Origin: Pinus tabuliformis
Lineage: Eukaryota > Streptophyta > Pinopsida > Pinales > Pinaceae
Length of the DNA stretch: 64,000 nucleotides
Direction of reading: 5' to 3'
Assembly (NCBI GenBank): GCA_031772625.1
Contig: CM062808.1
Span: 140,408,605 to 140,472,604 of the forward strand
Translations under genes and position numbers: made by a program
Shown here: in pieces, positions 33,543 through 44,400 of the stretch
Layout of the letters: the number at the start of each line of letters is the position of its first letter
Position numbering within the stretch: position 1 is the stretch's first letter
The notes under the pieces: model-generated
What the model saw: only the letters and a program-made list of their open reading frames with translations
What the model was told of the DNA's origin: nothing
Databases searched by the model: none

Positions 33543-34952
33543 TTATTCAGTTAATTTTTCAATTAAAGTGTCTTGCAGCCATTCTTGCTGATTGGCATAC
33601 TTTTCAATATGTGGGTACTTGCAATGTTCATAGCCTAACAGCCTGTACTTAACTCTTCTAGCAGTGATGAAGCCTGCAGGGTCATAGGGGACCCACCGGA
33701 AGCTTTTTGAGAGCATGTACTTATCTTTAAGGATTAGCTCAACATCTTGCCATCCCTCTTTTTTATTCATGATGAAGGGGCCCAGGTGGTGCTTGAACTT
33801 AAGATGGGATTTCTTTTTGGAGCTGTGAAAGTGAGTGAGGTCAGAGTGAATTAGCTGCCTATAATACTCCAAGGCAAATAGCCTCATGGGCACATATTTT
33901 GGGAGCCTATATGGACAGAGCTCACAGCCATAAACTCTGATGACTGTATGATCCTGATATAGGTACCAATCACCTATTTTATAATTCTTGGAGAGCTGCA
34001 GGACTTTCTGTATTTCAAATGATATTCTGGGAGGAGGGGACCTCATCAACAAACAAGAAACTGGGTAAACAAACTGATCAATGAATTCACAATATGAATA
34101 TGGTGACTTTTGCACTTGATGGAAGACAGATGTCCAGAAGATAACAGATCTTCTTTCCCCTTTAGAATCCAGCTTTTTAATGTAGCATGGAAAAGCCTCG
34201 GACTGGTAGTACATGAACAGGTGGTAGATATAAGATGAATACTTGAAGATGCCCTCCCTGTCTACTTTGCACAGCTGGTCATGAATTTTGTTGGCTATGA
34301 ACTTGGCAAAATTATATTTGCGGACAGGGGGTTGGCCTGGGCTATAAGCAGCTAAAAATACCAACATTGTCTCATCAACAAATTCACTGGTTTTATAGCC
34401 CAACACATATGAAATCATGTCCAGCAAAAGTTGGCCTATATCAGTAAAGTGTACATGATAGTAGGGAGGTGGCCCTGTGGGCTGGCGGTCAGGCCTCATA
34501 AATATCTTGGTGATCTTTTGAATGTCATCAGTGGATAACTTGGCACCTGTATCCAGCAGATAGTTCATGGAGAAAGGGAACAGCAGCTGAGTTTGATTGA
34601 AGTTGAGCATCTGGTTGATGGACTCAGCATTAATGTGAAAGAGGATGCTCCCAGATGGAGACTTGACAGCTCTGTGATTTACATCATAATTCTCAGCACA
34701 TAGGCGAATAATCTCTGGAAAAATATTGATAGATGGGAGAAAGTAGTATGGCAAATTTGACTCCCATATCCCATATGTATCCTTGCCATTCAGGTAGTCA
34801 TCTCTTAATTCCCCGAAGGTCTGCAAATGGTCCCTATCACCCACAAAGTCTTGGATGAGGTAGTCCCTGTTAGTAAGAGGCAAGGACTCCAGGTCTTTAT
34901 TTGGTGCATTTATGGGGGCAACACTGAGGGTTGTGGGTGCAGGAGTAGCCAT
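33543..34952 (-). CDS. E4 LTR-borne protein, N-terminal globular part
   Basis: The frame is open up to 35006, but I place the start at the ATG at 34952. The protein then begins MATPAPTTLSVAPINAPN, matching the E6 start MDTPVAPVALNIPPLNAPH. Conserved blocks shared with E6 include GIW.SNLP.Y.LP, ENYD...RAV, LFHI..E.INQMLNF, LISYVLGY, SYIYHLF, VIFWTSVFH, RVYGCEL.PYRLP.YVPM and FRWVPYDP. The INQMLNF box recalls ITPEFIN in the E3 accessory ORF. There is no transmembrane span, signal peptide or catalytic motif I can name. Its function is unknown. Confidence 0.78.
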   Translation of the reverse strand: MATPAPTTLSVAPINAPNKDLESLPLTNRDYLIQDFVGDRDHLQTFGELRDDYLNGKDTYGIWESNLPYYFLPSINIFPEIIRLCAENYDVNHRAVKSPSGSILFHINAESINQMLNFNQTQLLFPFSMNYLLDTGAKLSTDDIQKITKIFMRPDRQPTGPPPYYHVHFTDIGQLLLDMISYVLGYKTSEFVDETMLVFLAAYSPGQPPVRKYNFAKFIANKIHDQLCKVDREGIFKYSSYIYHLFMYYQSEAFPCYIKKLDSKGERRSVIFWTSVFHQVQKSPYSYCEFIDQFVYPVSCLLMRSPPPRISFEIQKVLQLSKNYKIGDWYLYQDHTVIRVYGCELCPYRLPKYVPMRLFALEYYRQLIHSDLTHFHSSKKKSHLKFKHHLGPFIMNKKEGWQDVELILKDKYMLSKSFRWVPYDPAGFITARRVKYRLLGYEHCKYPHIEKYANQQEWLQDTLIEKLTE

Positions 34953-35599
34953 TATGTAGTCTGTGAATGAGGCAAGATAAGTGTAATGCTTTGCAAGGTT
35001 CCTCAAAGCTCAAGTGACAGACTCAATGTAGATAATGCTAGAAATTCTCTTCAAATGGAATAGGCAGGCTATGAAGGACTGTCTCTACTTTGCTTGGGTA
35101 AATTCACAGGGATTGTGAATTGATGAGGATGAATTGCAGATGGTGTGTAGGATTCAAATTGGTGAAATGCAGCTTTGGGCATGCACCCGGCAAAAGGGAA
35201 CAATGCCGGGTAGCTCGAGGATAAATTTGTAAATTTAGACCGTGAGTTTGTCGTTTCAATATCAAATTATGGAGCTGGGGCAATGCAGGTTGTTTTAGTT
35301 CAAATTTTAAGTAGTAGACAGCTTCAATTTGGGATTTTGACAGGTGCTTAATGGAGAATTTGCAGAGAAACGGTATGCACAGGGGAAAAACAAGAGAATT
35401 GCAGTGAATACCTGGCCGAACAGTGCGAAAAGCCTTCGGGTTGAGCAGCGGGTGCACAATGTAGTTGAATTGATAAGTTGTGGCGGCTGCAACTTTGAAT
35501 TTGGCGGTTGGAGGTGAATTTCACACTTGGACAGCTTACAACGTCTCTGGCAACTATTTCAAATGACAATGACACAAAACGGCCGAAAACGCACGTTTT

Positions 35600-36080
35600 A
35601 ACGATAAATTTAGACACAATGGGACATTGGCGCCTTTCCATCGGTGACGTCAGCATGACGTCATGGTGGACCCCGGGGTACGGAGGGTGACGTGGGCGCT
35701 GAGCTGGAGGCCAGCGTGGTGAGACATGGTGGCGGGTGGTGTGGGGTGGCAAGGTTACATGGAGGCTACGAGGCGCGGGGGCGGGGTCGGGGAGGTGACG
35801 CGCCATGAGAGGGGCGGTATCAGGGAGGGGGGTAAGCGGTCTCCCCGCACCACCTTTGGGCAAAGGCGGTATCGGGGAGGGGGGCTCCGAACAACCCCGC
35901 CGATTGCCACGCGTCCCGTGTACGCGAGCCAATACCGCTATCTCCCCGGACGTTAAAGGGAGACGGGTTGAGATTTGAAAATGCCCACCCATCGTTGGAT
36001 GAAGGGGGGCGGGAGATGGACGGCTGGCGGGCACCCCGACTGGTCGTGCATGTTGGGGGGGGACCCGCCGGACCAATAAA
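35600..36080 (-). promoter_or_regulatory. GC-rich island with TGACGTCA palindromes in E4 LTR
   Basis: This stretch is markedly GC- and CpG-rich inside an AT-rich window. Two perfect TGACGTCA palindromes lie at 35645-35652 and 35656-35663, 11 bp apart. That is the core bound by plant bZIP (TGA/CRE-type) factors. The E6 LTRs have the same arrangement upstream of the same ORF block. Confidence 0.6.
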
Positions 36081-36388
36081 ATATTCATTTAAATATTTCT
36101 GGCACAGAACTTTAGGTTTTGGGGTTTTTGCGGGTTTTTTGGATTTTGGGTTAATCTGTGGGGTTTAGGAAAATGCAGGAGTATTAAGTTTGTGATGGGA
36201 AGAGGGGGTTTTATGAAATTTTTTAGGAAATAGGGAAAATGAAGGCTGAGTATAGGTTATTACTCTAACCAGAGGTTAGGGTAATCCCAAAGTAGGGTTG
36301 ACTATAGTCCCTGGTGGACTAATGTCTCCCTAAGACACACTTATTTAGCTATAGTGCTAAAGGGGGGATATTTATACATTGCTTGGGG

Positions 36389-36395
36389 TTTTATA
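36389..36395 (-). promoter_or_regulatory. TATA-like box of E4 LTR
   Basis: On the element strand it reads GTGTATAAAACCCC. The homologous place in both E6 LTRs also carries a TATA box (CCTATATAA), followed by a similar ATATCCCC. Transcription would start about 30 bp on, leaving a leader of roughly 1.4 kb before the LTR-borne ORFs. Confidence 0.5.
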
Positions 36396-37354
36396 CACCA
36401 TGGTGTTATAGTAATAGGGAAAGGGGAACATAGGGGATTTAGTGTAGATACAGTTAGCAGTTAGTATTGGAGGGAAAATGTGAATGGAAAGTGATAGCTG
36501 CAAAGCTTTTTGGGAATCAAACTTAGTTAGGAAGTAGATCAAAATGAAAAGAACTTTTACACAAGAAATGTGGCTTCTTTTCAAAGAGAGAAGTCACTTC
36601 TGACATGAATATTTATACAAATGAATATTTTAAAGAGGACTGATCAGGCAGATCCTGCAGTGCTCATGGGGAGATTAGTAAGAAACTTTGAAGGGGATGA
36701 GGGAAGTTAGTGATGATTTAGCACTTTGCCACATAGGCCACTGCTCTTGCCTTTCTCCTACTGGGACATCATTGTAATTCTTGCCAATTGATATACTTAG
36801 ATGATGTTTTCTGCAACCGTCAACTGCCTACCCTGCCTATAATGCCTAACATTTTTTCTTCCTTTGGATGGGTGCACTTGGTCTTGCAAACCCTGATAAT
36901 TTTCTTTTCTTTTTGCTGCCCTCCTATCTAAGTCTACCCTTATGACTTCCAAGAGCCCAGCTTAAGCAGTTGGGCTCCTTTCTTTCTCTATCCATCTAAT
37001 CATCTGTCAAGCTTGAGCTGTTTGAACAGGTACTTCCTCTATAGTCTACAACATGCAATTTAAAACATGGTGAGGCCCAGCTTGAGCTGTTGGACCACCC
37101 ATCAAAACAGTAGTGGCGATTTGGACTAGCCACTTTCATGGTCTTTGTTTGGGGCTCATTTCTTTTATTTTTTTCATTGACCAATTCCTTTTCTTGCCCT
37201 TTGATTTTTGTTTTAAGGCATACCCTCTTTACATTTTTTAAATTGTCTGCTTCTTTCGCAAAAATGGAACCTTAGCAGCATGGAAGGTGAACACTTTTGG
37301 CACTTCTACTGTCAATCATGAGAGATGAAAACCTCTTGGTATAGGAGGCTAACA

Positions 37355-37751
37355 GTGGCTCCACTTGGGGATGGCTTTTCCAGGTGAAAAGCCAAGAACA
37401 ACAGGTCAGATTGCCTGAGTTCTTCTTTCTTGCTGCAGGCTGAATTTCTGTGTTTGTTGGAGACCAATGTTTAGGATCCTGGATGTTTGCAGGCAGCACC
37501 CAATGAGCTGATTTGCTGTGAATTTTTAGATCTGTTTTTTATCTGTTTCTCAAGCTTTCTCTTCATGATTTGATAACTACCCTGTGTTTTCCTTGCTGCC
37601 AAAATGTCAGGATCACATATATTCAAAAGAGGGAAAAATGTAGCACCTTGGTCTTCTCAAAATATGCTGCATTCGGTGCTTTATTTATCTGCTGCAATTG
37701 GAAATACTGGAAAATACAAATATTTATGTACAATATATGCCTGTTCAGTGT
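37355..37751 (-). other. E4 polypurine-side spacer
   Basis: This runs from the inner LTR edge to the end of pol. The first bases, GTGGCTCCACTTGGGGATGG, are identical at the same place in E6 (from 51732), so they are probably the plus-strand priming region of this lineage. Nothing else is seen. Confidence 0.55.
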
Positions 37752-38963
37752 TTAATCAAGGGAGTCAAAATAATGCTTGAGCATTCTCCCATTAACTGGG
37801 CCTTCCTCAGTGTTTGAGCCATCCAGACTTCTTAGAAAGTAAGTGTTGTTTCCTTGTATAGCGTAGATAACATAGGGTCCCTTCCATAAAAAATCAAACT
37901 TACCATGTTTGCCTTTGTCCTCTCTTCTGGAATCCCATCTTAACACTTTATTTCCTATAAAGAAATCTTCAGCTTTGGTTCTTTTGTCAAATATTCTTTT
38001 GATCTTTTCTTGTAGAACTTGGGTTCTTTGATAGACTTCTTCTCTTGTTTGCTGTAAGTGAATTGTTTGATTAATTCTTCTTTGGATGTCATTGGGCTCA
38101 GCTTGTATTTCTTGCAGCAACTTAATCACAGGAATTCCTAGAGATGTAGGAAACTTTGCTTCTAGCCCATAAACCAGTTCATATGGACTCATGCCAATTG
38201 ATCTCTTGGTGGTCAATCTATCTGCCCACAGTGCATTTACCAGCTTCTTATGCCAATTCTTTTTGTTTTCTTCCAAAACTTTTTTAATGATGTTGATGAG
38301 ACTTTTATTGGAAGATTCAGCTAGGCCATTACCTTGAGGATAATAGGCAGTGGAATGACCTAGGGTCATGTGATACTTGTGACAAAAATTGATCATTTTC
38401 TTGGACTTGAAAGCTGCAGCATTGTCTGTGATGATTTTTTCTGGACAGCCAAACCTGGACAAGATATTGGTTTCTAGAAATTGTATAATAATGGAGTCAT
38501 TGGCTTGCCTACAGGGGATGGCCTCTATCCATTTGGTAAAATAGTCTGTGGCAGTGAGAATCCACCTATGCTGGCCAAAGGATGAAGGGTGAATTTCACC
38601 AATGAAGTCTAAACCCCATTGCTGGAATGGTCTCTTAGTTGAAATTGGTTTGAGTGGTAAAGGCAGCAGCTTCCTCTTGCCCTCAAAAATTTGGAATTTG
38701 TGGCAAGACATTACAAATTTCTTTACATCAACAAACAAGGAGGGCCAATAAAATCCAGCCCTTAGGATTTTATCAGCTGTGGACTTCCAGTACAAGTGTC
38801 CTCCACAGTCACCTGCATGAAATTCTTTGAGGACATTGTCAGTTTCTTCTAAGGTTAAGCAATTGAGTAATATTCCTTCATGATCTCTCCAAAATAAAAC
38901 ATTATCAATAATACAAAACTTTGACGCTTTCATTTTCAAGAATCTTTTCTTAGTTCTGGACAA
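37752..38963 (-). pseudogene. E4 integrase region
   Basis: This 403-residue frame aligns along its whole length, at roughly 80-85% by eye, with the C-terminal third of the E6 pol ORF. It shows the HAGDCGGH zinc-binding start, the catalytic core motifs GLDFIGE, ITDNAAAF and GLAESSNKS with the D-35-E spacing, and the conserved C-terminal GPVNGRMLKHYF. No chromodomain is present, which fits Tat. It is part of the interrupted element E4. Confidence 0.85.
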
Positions 38964-39020
38964 CCCTGGAGGAGCCTGCAGGTTTAGTAATATAAAACAT
39001 ATATCAGCATACCATGGGGA

Positions 39021-39600
39021 TTACATAAAGGCTTGGTTGATCTGTGGAGTCGCCATCTCCTGTTCGTCGTCCAGTTCATTAATGTCAAGGGCTTGGAAAT
39101 TGGTTTCAGTCATTAATTTGGCTAGGCCTTGTCCTTTTATCAGTTTGGTCGGTTTGATCTCAATGTCATATTCTAGGATGTTAGCAATCCACTTGCCTCT
39201 CTTGCCTTCAAGGCCCTCTTGGGTTAGAATATCTTTGACCACTGCATTAGGAACGTGAGCAATTATATGAGAGTACAAGATGTAGATTCTGAAATCCTTG
39301 ATGGCTTTTACCAATGCATAAGCTTGTTTTTCCATGATCTGATATTTCAGGGGAGCATCCCTAAGTGCTCTGCTGAAAAATGCAATGGGTTTCTCACAGC
39401 CTTGGTCATCTTTTTGTAGCAAAACAACAGCAATTGTATGCTCAGAAGCAAAAGAGAATATGATAAAATCTTGATCAAATCTAGGGCTTGTTAGAACTGG
39501 TGTGTTTGTCAATGCTCTTTTGATATCCTCAAAGGCTTGTTTAGCTTCCATAGTCCATTTGACCTTGGAATCCCTTTTCAGCATATTGTTTAGCAGTCTA
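39021..39600 (-). pseudogene. E4 RNase H region
   Basis: It corresponds to the post-RT RNase H of E6, including KPIAFFSRALRDAPLKYQIM, EKQAYALVKAIKDFRIYIL and RGKWIANILEYDIEIKP. It ends exactly at the E5 insertion (target duplication GTCTA, 39596-39600). As in E6, this domain looks like the degenerate connection-like RNase H described for Tat elements. Confidence 0.82.
39596..39600. repeat. Target-site duplication GTCTA (left) of E5
   Basis: GTCTA precedes the E5 left LTR. The same five bases follow the right LTR at 45603-45607, where E4 pol resumes. Confidence 0.93.
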
Positions 39601-40054
39601 TATAGGAATTTACAGGGTAAGTTCCTCAGAAAGAACACCAAATGGACACCGCTCACAACCAGATCACAGATCAATACACCAGTATTTTTGACGTGGTTAA
39701 AACCCTCAAAGAGGGAAACAGTCCACGGCCTGTGCCAACGTGGCTACTACAGGCAATTTATTAATCAAAGAATGAAAATTTACATAAGCTTCTCTCATGC
39801 ACGGATTACCCGAACAATGACCCTCCATGTGCTTTAAATAGAACTCATGGACCAATCGGGTGTCAAGCCATGGATCAAGTGTCGGTAATACCGAGGAGAG
39901 AATGAACCGTCGGATCACTACATATCGTGACCGTCGGATTGTAAGTTACAAAATGTACAACGGTAAAGAAATACACTTTACCTAAATCTATACCTAACTC
40001 TACACTAGACCAAGTTGAACTTAACTATATCCTATGTGTCGGAATATCCTAACA
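39601..40054 (-). repeat. E5 left LTR (3' LTR in element sense)
   Basis: On the element strand it starts TGTTAGGATATTCC and ends AATTCCTATA, so the termini are TG..TA rather than TG..CA. The right LTR shows the same. The purine tract CTTAAGGGGGGA abuts it at 40055-40066. An older relative is at 5741-6160. Confidence 0.94.
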
Positions 40055-40135
40055 TCCCCCCTTAAGAACAACTTGGGATAGGATTGAAGGATTTACAAAT
40101 ATGACACAATAGGAGAAGGAAGGAGGCACTAGAGC

Positions 40136-41350
40136 CTATCCCCCCTTAGTGACAACTTCCTGAACTCCAAGCATATATCGAAGTTTAGTGAACTTCGCCT
40201 CTGTGAGAGCCTTTGTGAAGATGTCTGCAACCTGATCATCTGTTGAACAATATTGCACTTCAAGAACATGGTCATGAATGAGCTTTCTGATGAAGTGCAT
40301 GTGTAGTTCAATGTGTTTGCTGCGCTGATGCTGGACTGGAACTTTGCATAGCTGAATGGCACTTTGATTATCACACCAAAGTGTGGTTGGATGCTGCTGC
40401 TCAAAGCCAAACTCTGATAGGATCTGACGAAGCCACAAGGCTTCCTTACTAGCTTCCACGGCACCATGATACTCTGCTTCTGCTGACGAAAGAGAAATGG
40501 CAGCCTGTTTCTTACAAGCCCATGTAATAGGTCTTGAACCAAGAGTGAAGACATAACCGGCAGTAGACTTCCGATCATTAGGGTCACCAGCCCAATCAGA
40601 ATCAGTGAAACCAACTAATAGAGGAGCTGCTTTGGCACTGTAATGAATCCCAAACTGTACTGTACCTCGAACATAACGAAGTATTCTTTTAGCTACTTTC
40701 CAATGACTTTCACGGGGGTTTTGCATAAAACAAGCAACAAGGCCAATAACAAAGGAAAGGTCAGGATGAGTATGGGTTAAATACAAGATTTTTCCTACAA
40801 GTTGACGGTATAAGGTAGCATCAACTTCAGGAGAAGTACAAGAGACTGAAAGTTTGACTCCAGACTGAAAGGGAGAAGGGGCTGGCTTATAGTCTTCCAT
40901 GTGAAAATGACGAAGAATATCACAAGCATACTTGGACTGGGAAAGGGAAATACCCTCCTTGGATTGCAAGACTTGAAGACCGAGAAAATAGTGTAAGTGT
41001 CCTAAGTCTGTCATTTCAAATTTCTTTTTAAGGCTGGACTTCACATGGTTTATAAGGTTGGGATCACTACCAGTAAGAATAAGATCATCAACATAAAGAA
41101 CAAGGATGATAAGAGAGTTGCCCACTTTCTTGGTGTAGACAGTATTGTCAGAATAACACCTAGAAAAGCCAGATTCTAAAAGAAAGCTATCCATTTTGGC
41201 ATACCAAGCCCGAGGAGCTTGCTTGAGACCATAAAGAGATTTCTTAAGTCGACATACAAGGCTGGAGTCTGTTTGGATGAAGCCAATGGGTTGTTCCATA
41301 TAGATTTCTTCATGCAAGTCCCCATGCAATAAGGTAGATTTAACATCCAT
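40136..41350 (-). CDS. E5 reverse transcriptase (C-terminal) and RNase H
   Basis: This 404-residue frame begins MDVKSTLLHGDLHEEIYM, the conserved Copia RT block. LKKSLYGLKQAPRAWY is near 36-50, the catalytic YVDD box at about 86-89 is followed by LILTGSD, and the thumb is near SKYACDILRHFHM. RNase H runs from about 245: GFTDSDWAGDPNDRKSTAGY, then SSAEAEYHGA, and near the end KHIELHMHFIR, DHVLEVQYCSTDDQVADIFTK. The enzyme would copy element RNA and remove the RNA strand. Confidence 0.92.
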   Translation of the reverse strand: MDVKSTLLHGDLHEEIYMEQPIGFIQTDSSLVCRLKKSLYGLKQAPRAWYAKMDSFLLESGFSRCYSDNTVYTKKVGNSLIILVLYVDDLILTGSDPNLINHVKSSLKKKFEMTDLGHLHYFLGLQVLQSKEGISLSQSKYACDILRHFHMEDYKPAPSPFQSGVKLSVSCTSPEVDATLYRQLVGKILYLTHTHPDLSFVIGLVACFMQNPRESHWKVAKRILRYVRGTVQFGIHYSAKAAPLLVGFTDSDWAGDPNDRKSTAGYVFTLGSRPITWACKKQAAISLSSAEAEYHGAVEASKEALWLRQILSEFGFEQQHPTTLWCDNQSAIQLCKVPVQHQRSKHIELHMHFIRKLIHDHVLEVQYCSTDDQVADIFTKALTEAKFTKLRYMLGVQEVVTKGG

Positions 41351-42868
41351 CTAATGGACTTCCCATTTTAAAGAGGCAGCAAGGGAAAGAACAAGGCAGA
41401 TAGAGTTCATTTTGGCAACAGGGGAGAAGGTTTCAGTGTAGTCAATGCCTTCAACCTGTGAAAATCCCTTAGCAACAAGACGAGCTTTATGTTTATCTAC
41501 TTTCCCATCTGGTCCATACTTGGTTCTGTAAACCCATTTACATCTAACAAGTTTGCGTCCCTTTCGTAGAGGAACAAGATCCCATGTATCATTTTCCAAC
41601 AATGAATGATATTCTTCATTCATAGCTGCTTCCCAATGTGGATGGCCTGAAGCTTCTGCAAAAGTGTCAGGATCATGATTTACTGGAGCTTGAGCCAGTA
41701 AAGAAGAGGCTCTTTCAAACTGAGAACGTGTACGTCGCTGATCTGTAGGATCACCGGCAAGATCACCTGCTGCATCCCGAGTAGCACGGACCCATCTTGG
41801 AAGTTGAGGATCCTGAGAAGGTGGGGGAGGATTGTCATCCTCACTTTCATCATCTGAAGAAGAAATGTTTTCAAAATTAGAAGAGATAGGAAGAGGTGGC
41901 ACATCCGCCGGACTAGGCTCGCAGGCCAATTTATTTTCATCAAATTTTACATCTCTTCTAATGATAACATTTTTGGACTTAAATGGAATAAGTCTATAAC
42001 CTTTTACATCTTCAGAATATCCAACAAAAGTACATTTCTCACTCTTAGGTTCTAAAGCTTTATGCTTTTCATCTGGAATATGGGCCCATGCTTCACTTCC
42101 AAAAACACGAAAGTGACTTACATCTGGTTTAATGGAACTCCAAGCTTCTTCTGGAGTGATATTCTTTAGAACCTTAGTAGGAGTGCGATTGATTATATAA
42201 TTTGCACAATTAATTGCTTCGGCCCAAAAACTAAGACTGAGTCCTTTAGATTGCAGCATACAATTAGCCATTTCCTTTAAGGTGCGATTTTTCCTTTTAG
42301 CTACACCATTTTGTTGTGGAGTGTATGGAACAGTATGTTGCATTTGAATTCCATTTTCGGTGCAAAAGTTGATGAATGTGTTTTTAACATATTCTCCACC
42401 ATTATTAGTTCTTAGCTTAAGAATTTGATGTCCAGATTGTTTTTCAACAAAGGCTTTGAAGGCCAAAAAGGTGTTAAATACTTCGCTCTTGAGTTTTAAG
42501 AAGTATACCCAAGTGCGTCTGGAGAAATCATCAATGAAAGTTAAGAAATACTTGCAGCCAGAGAATGAAGCAACAGGAAGTGGACCACATAAATCACTGT
42601 GCACAAGCTGTAAAGGGGCTGAGGCGTGCCAAGAGGCACGTTTTTCAAAACTGTCCCGATGATGTTTTCCGAGTACACATCCGGAACAAACACCATCTCT
42701 GCAAGATACCATAGGAAGACCTGTCACCATATTTTCTTTACATAGATGCTGAAGGGAGCGATAGTTTAAGTGACCAAATCGCTCATGCCAAAGTTTGCTC
42801 ACTTCATCATTATGAGCAACAAATACTGAGGGAAGATTTGATGACCCAAAGTTGTGAAAATTATACAA
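41351..42868 (-). CDS. E5 integrase and N-terminal reverse transcriptase
   Basis: This 505-residue frame opens with the GAG-pre-integrase zinc-binding region (WHERFGHLNYRSLQHL, then CSGCVLGKHH). The core follows with HSDLCGPLPVASFSG near residue 91 and FLTFIDDFSRRTWVYFL, then the GEYVKNTFINFC region and TVPYTPQQNGVAKRKNRTL. The C-terminal region has FRVFGSEAW and CTFVGYSEDVKGYRL. An S/D/P-rich linker leads into the RT start (NDTWDLVPLRKGRKLVRCKW, then KARLVAKGFSQ). The order integrase before RT is the Copia hallmark. Confidence 0.92.
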   Translation of the reverse strand: MYNFHNFGSSNLPSVFVAHNDEVSKLWHERFGHLNYRSLQHLCKENMVTGLPMVSCRDGVCSGCVLGKHHRDSFEKRASWHASAPLQLVHSDLCGPLPVASFSGCKYFLTFIDDFSRRTWVYFLKLKSEVFNTFLAFKAFVEKQSGHQILKLRTNNGGEYVKNTFINFCTENGIQMQHTVPYTPQQNGVAKRKNRTLKEMANCMLQSKGLSLSFWAEAINCANYIINRTPTKVLKNITPEEAWSSIKPDVSHFRVFGSEAWAHIPDEKHKALEPKSEKCTFVGYSEDVKGYRLIPFKSKNVIIRRDVKFDENKLACEPSPADVPPLPISSNFENISSSDDESEDDNPPPPSQDPQLPRWVRATRDAAGDLAGDPTDQRRTRSQFERASSLLAQAPVNHDPDTFAEASGHPHWEAAMNEEYHSLLENDTWDLVPLRKGRKLVRCKWVYRTKYGPDGKVDKHKARLVAKGFSQVEGIDYTETFSPVAKMNSICLVLSLAASLKWEVH

Positions 42869-42930
42869 CCTTGTGGAATCATCAGCAATACCAGTAGCTA
42901 GAATCTGTTTAGGATCTCTTAGATCCTTGA

Positions 42931-43317
42931 TTACAACATCATGAGGTGAAAATCAACAATTTTACCTTCACCTGAATGAGTTATCTGATATACAGATAGA
43001 AGGTTGCAGGATAAGGTTGGAACACATAATACATCATTAAATTGACCATTGTCTAGATGAACAGTTCCAGTCCCTACAACATTAAGAGATCTATCATCAC
43101 CAACATATATATTTTTGGTGTTACAATCATTTAAAGAAGAAAACATGGCTTGGTTTTTGGCCATGTGATAAGAGGCTCCAGAATCAATGAGCCACTCATG
43201 AGAATGAGAAGAAGAAGATACATTTAATGCATAACCAGACAGATGATTGACAACGACATGCAGAAAGTGCCATTCCTGAAGATGAAGTTGAAGTTGAAGT
43301 TGAAGAATGCTCCACAT
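42931..43317 (-). pseudogene. E5 aspartic protease
   Basis: The active-site region EWLIDSGASYHMAKNQAMF is followed by IYVGDDRSLNVVGTGTVHL and VLCVPTLSCNLLSVYQIT, the standard Copia protease and spacer sequence before the GAG-pre-integrase region. It lies between gag and integrase. Confidence 0.85.
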
Positions 43318-44248
43318 GGATGTTATGTTTCTTCATTGCGGTTTCCAAGGCTTCCATCTTCTTAAAGCATTTAGATTCTAAGTGGCCATCTTGATTACAA
43401 AAGTTACAATGTCTATCAGTCTTCTTCCATTTGTTTTTATTGGTCTTATCATTTTGCTGAAATGATCTTTCATTTTGAGGTTGAGTTTGCTTAGGACCCT
43501 TGTTTGGTTTAGGACCATTCTTTTTAGTATATGACTTCTTAGGATTCTTTGAATTTGGTTGCTGCTGGGCGGCTAACGCTTTCTTGGAAGAGTTTCCAAG
43601 ATTAAGAAGACCAAGGTGTAAGAGTTTTTCTTGTTCTCTTATTAAAGAATCACAAAAAGAGTCAAAGGAAGGGGCCTTGTAGTCTTTTCCTTGACAAATG
43701 AAAGCTTCCCTTGTAGAATGGAAGGTGGAAACAAATACAGAGTAGGCTGGTCCCAACTTAGTAAGGATGGAATAAATAAGGTTACTATCTTCTTTCTTAA
43801 CCTTAACACCTTCCAAGAGATATCTAAGGGTCTTGAATTTGGACAAGAAATATTCAATGCAAGAAAAATTATTAGGATCCAATGTAAGCAACTCATTTTC
43901 AAGTTGATGGGCTCTAATTTCATTTTTAATCCCAAAAACTTTAGTGAGTTGTTCCAATGCTTCATAAGGAGTCTCAAGTTCTGCAATATGGAATCTAAGA
44001 TCAGGAGAAATAGACATCCCTATCAAAGCACATGCTTGATCTTATCTATTTTCCCATTTTGCAGCCTTGTCTTCATCTTTTGGTTTCTTCTCTTGGTCTG
44101 TGGCTATTCTGTAGAGACCTTTACTTCTAAGTAAATCTTCCATGTAGGCTATCCATTGGAAGTAGTTAGTGCTGTCAAGAATGACTTGGCATGGACTTTC
44201 CATTTTAAAAAAAAATGAAGCTGAAGATGCCGAAAGTAAGTGTTCCAA
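43318..44248 (-). pseudogene. E5 gag
   Basis: The N-terminal part (44042-44248) has the Copia gag start: YFQWIAYMEDLLRSKGLYRI. The main part has the UBN2-type capsid: ETPYEALEQLTKVFG, LENELLTLDPNNFSCIEYFL, FKTLRYLLEGVKV and ILTKLGPAYSVFVSTFHSTR. A K/N/Q-rich stretch and one CCHC knuckle (CNFCNQDGHLESKC) near 43380-43420 complete it. Gag would form the particle and bind RNA. The region contains breaks. Confidence 0.85.
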
Positions 44249-44400
44249 CGGATAGATCTCGAAAAATTAGGCGGTTTTAAAAAAACCGGCTCTGAAAAAG
44301 GCTTCCGGATGAAGAAGTTATGGCTTTTTGAAAAAAAATTGTTGAAGTTACGGGCAAAGTGCGCGAATGTGCAGAAATGAAAAAATCCGCCCCCACAAAA

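Larger units (their letters stand above)
30191..37354 (-). repeat. E4 left LTR (3' LTR in element sense), 7164 bp
   Basis: It starts TGTTATCACTCAGG and ends GGAGGCTAACA, both matching the E6 LTR ends (TGTTAACACCCAGG, GTAGATAACA). It contains a long sense-strand coding block (31377-34952), a GC-rich island with TGACGTCA palindromes (35600-36080) and a TATA-like box (36389-36395). Without coding content are 30191-31376 (distal, U5-like) and 36400-37354 (U3-like). Bases GTAAC at 30186-30190 are a candidate target duplication, not testable here. Confidence 0.88.

Noticed and set aside
31981-33591. Plus-strand serine/valine-rich frames opposite the E4 LTR proteins
   Set aside because: They are antisense shadows of the Q/E/T-rich coding sequence on the minus strand and have no independent features.
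35348-36088. 246-residue proline/arginine-rich minus-strand frame in the E4 LTR
   Set aside because: It lies over the GC-rich island where stops are rare, has low-complexity P/H/R composition, and has no counterpart of similar sequence in the E6 LTRs beyond short frames.
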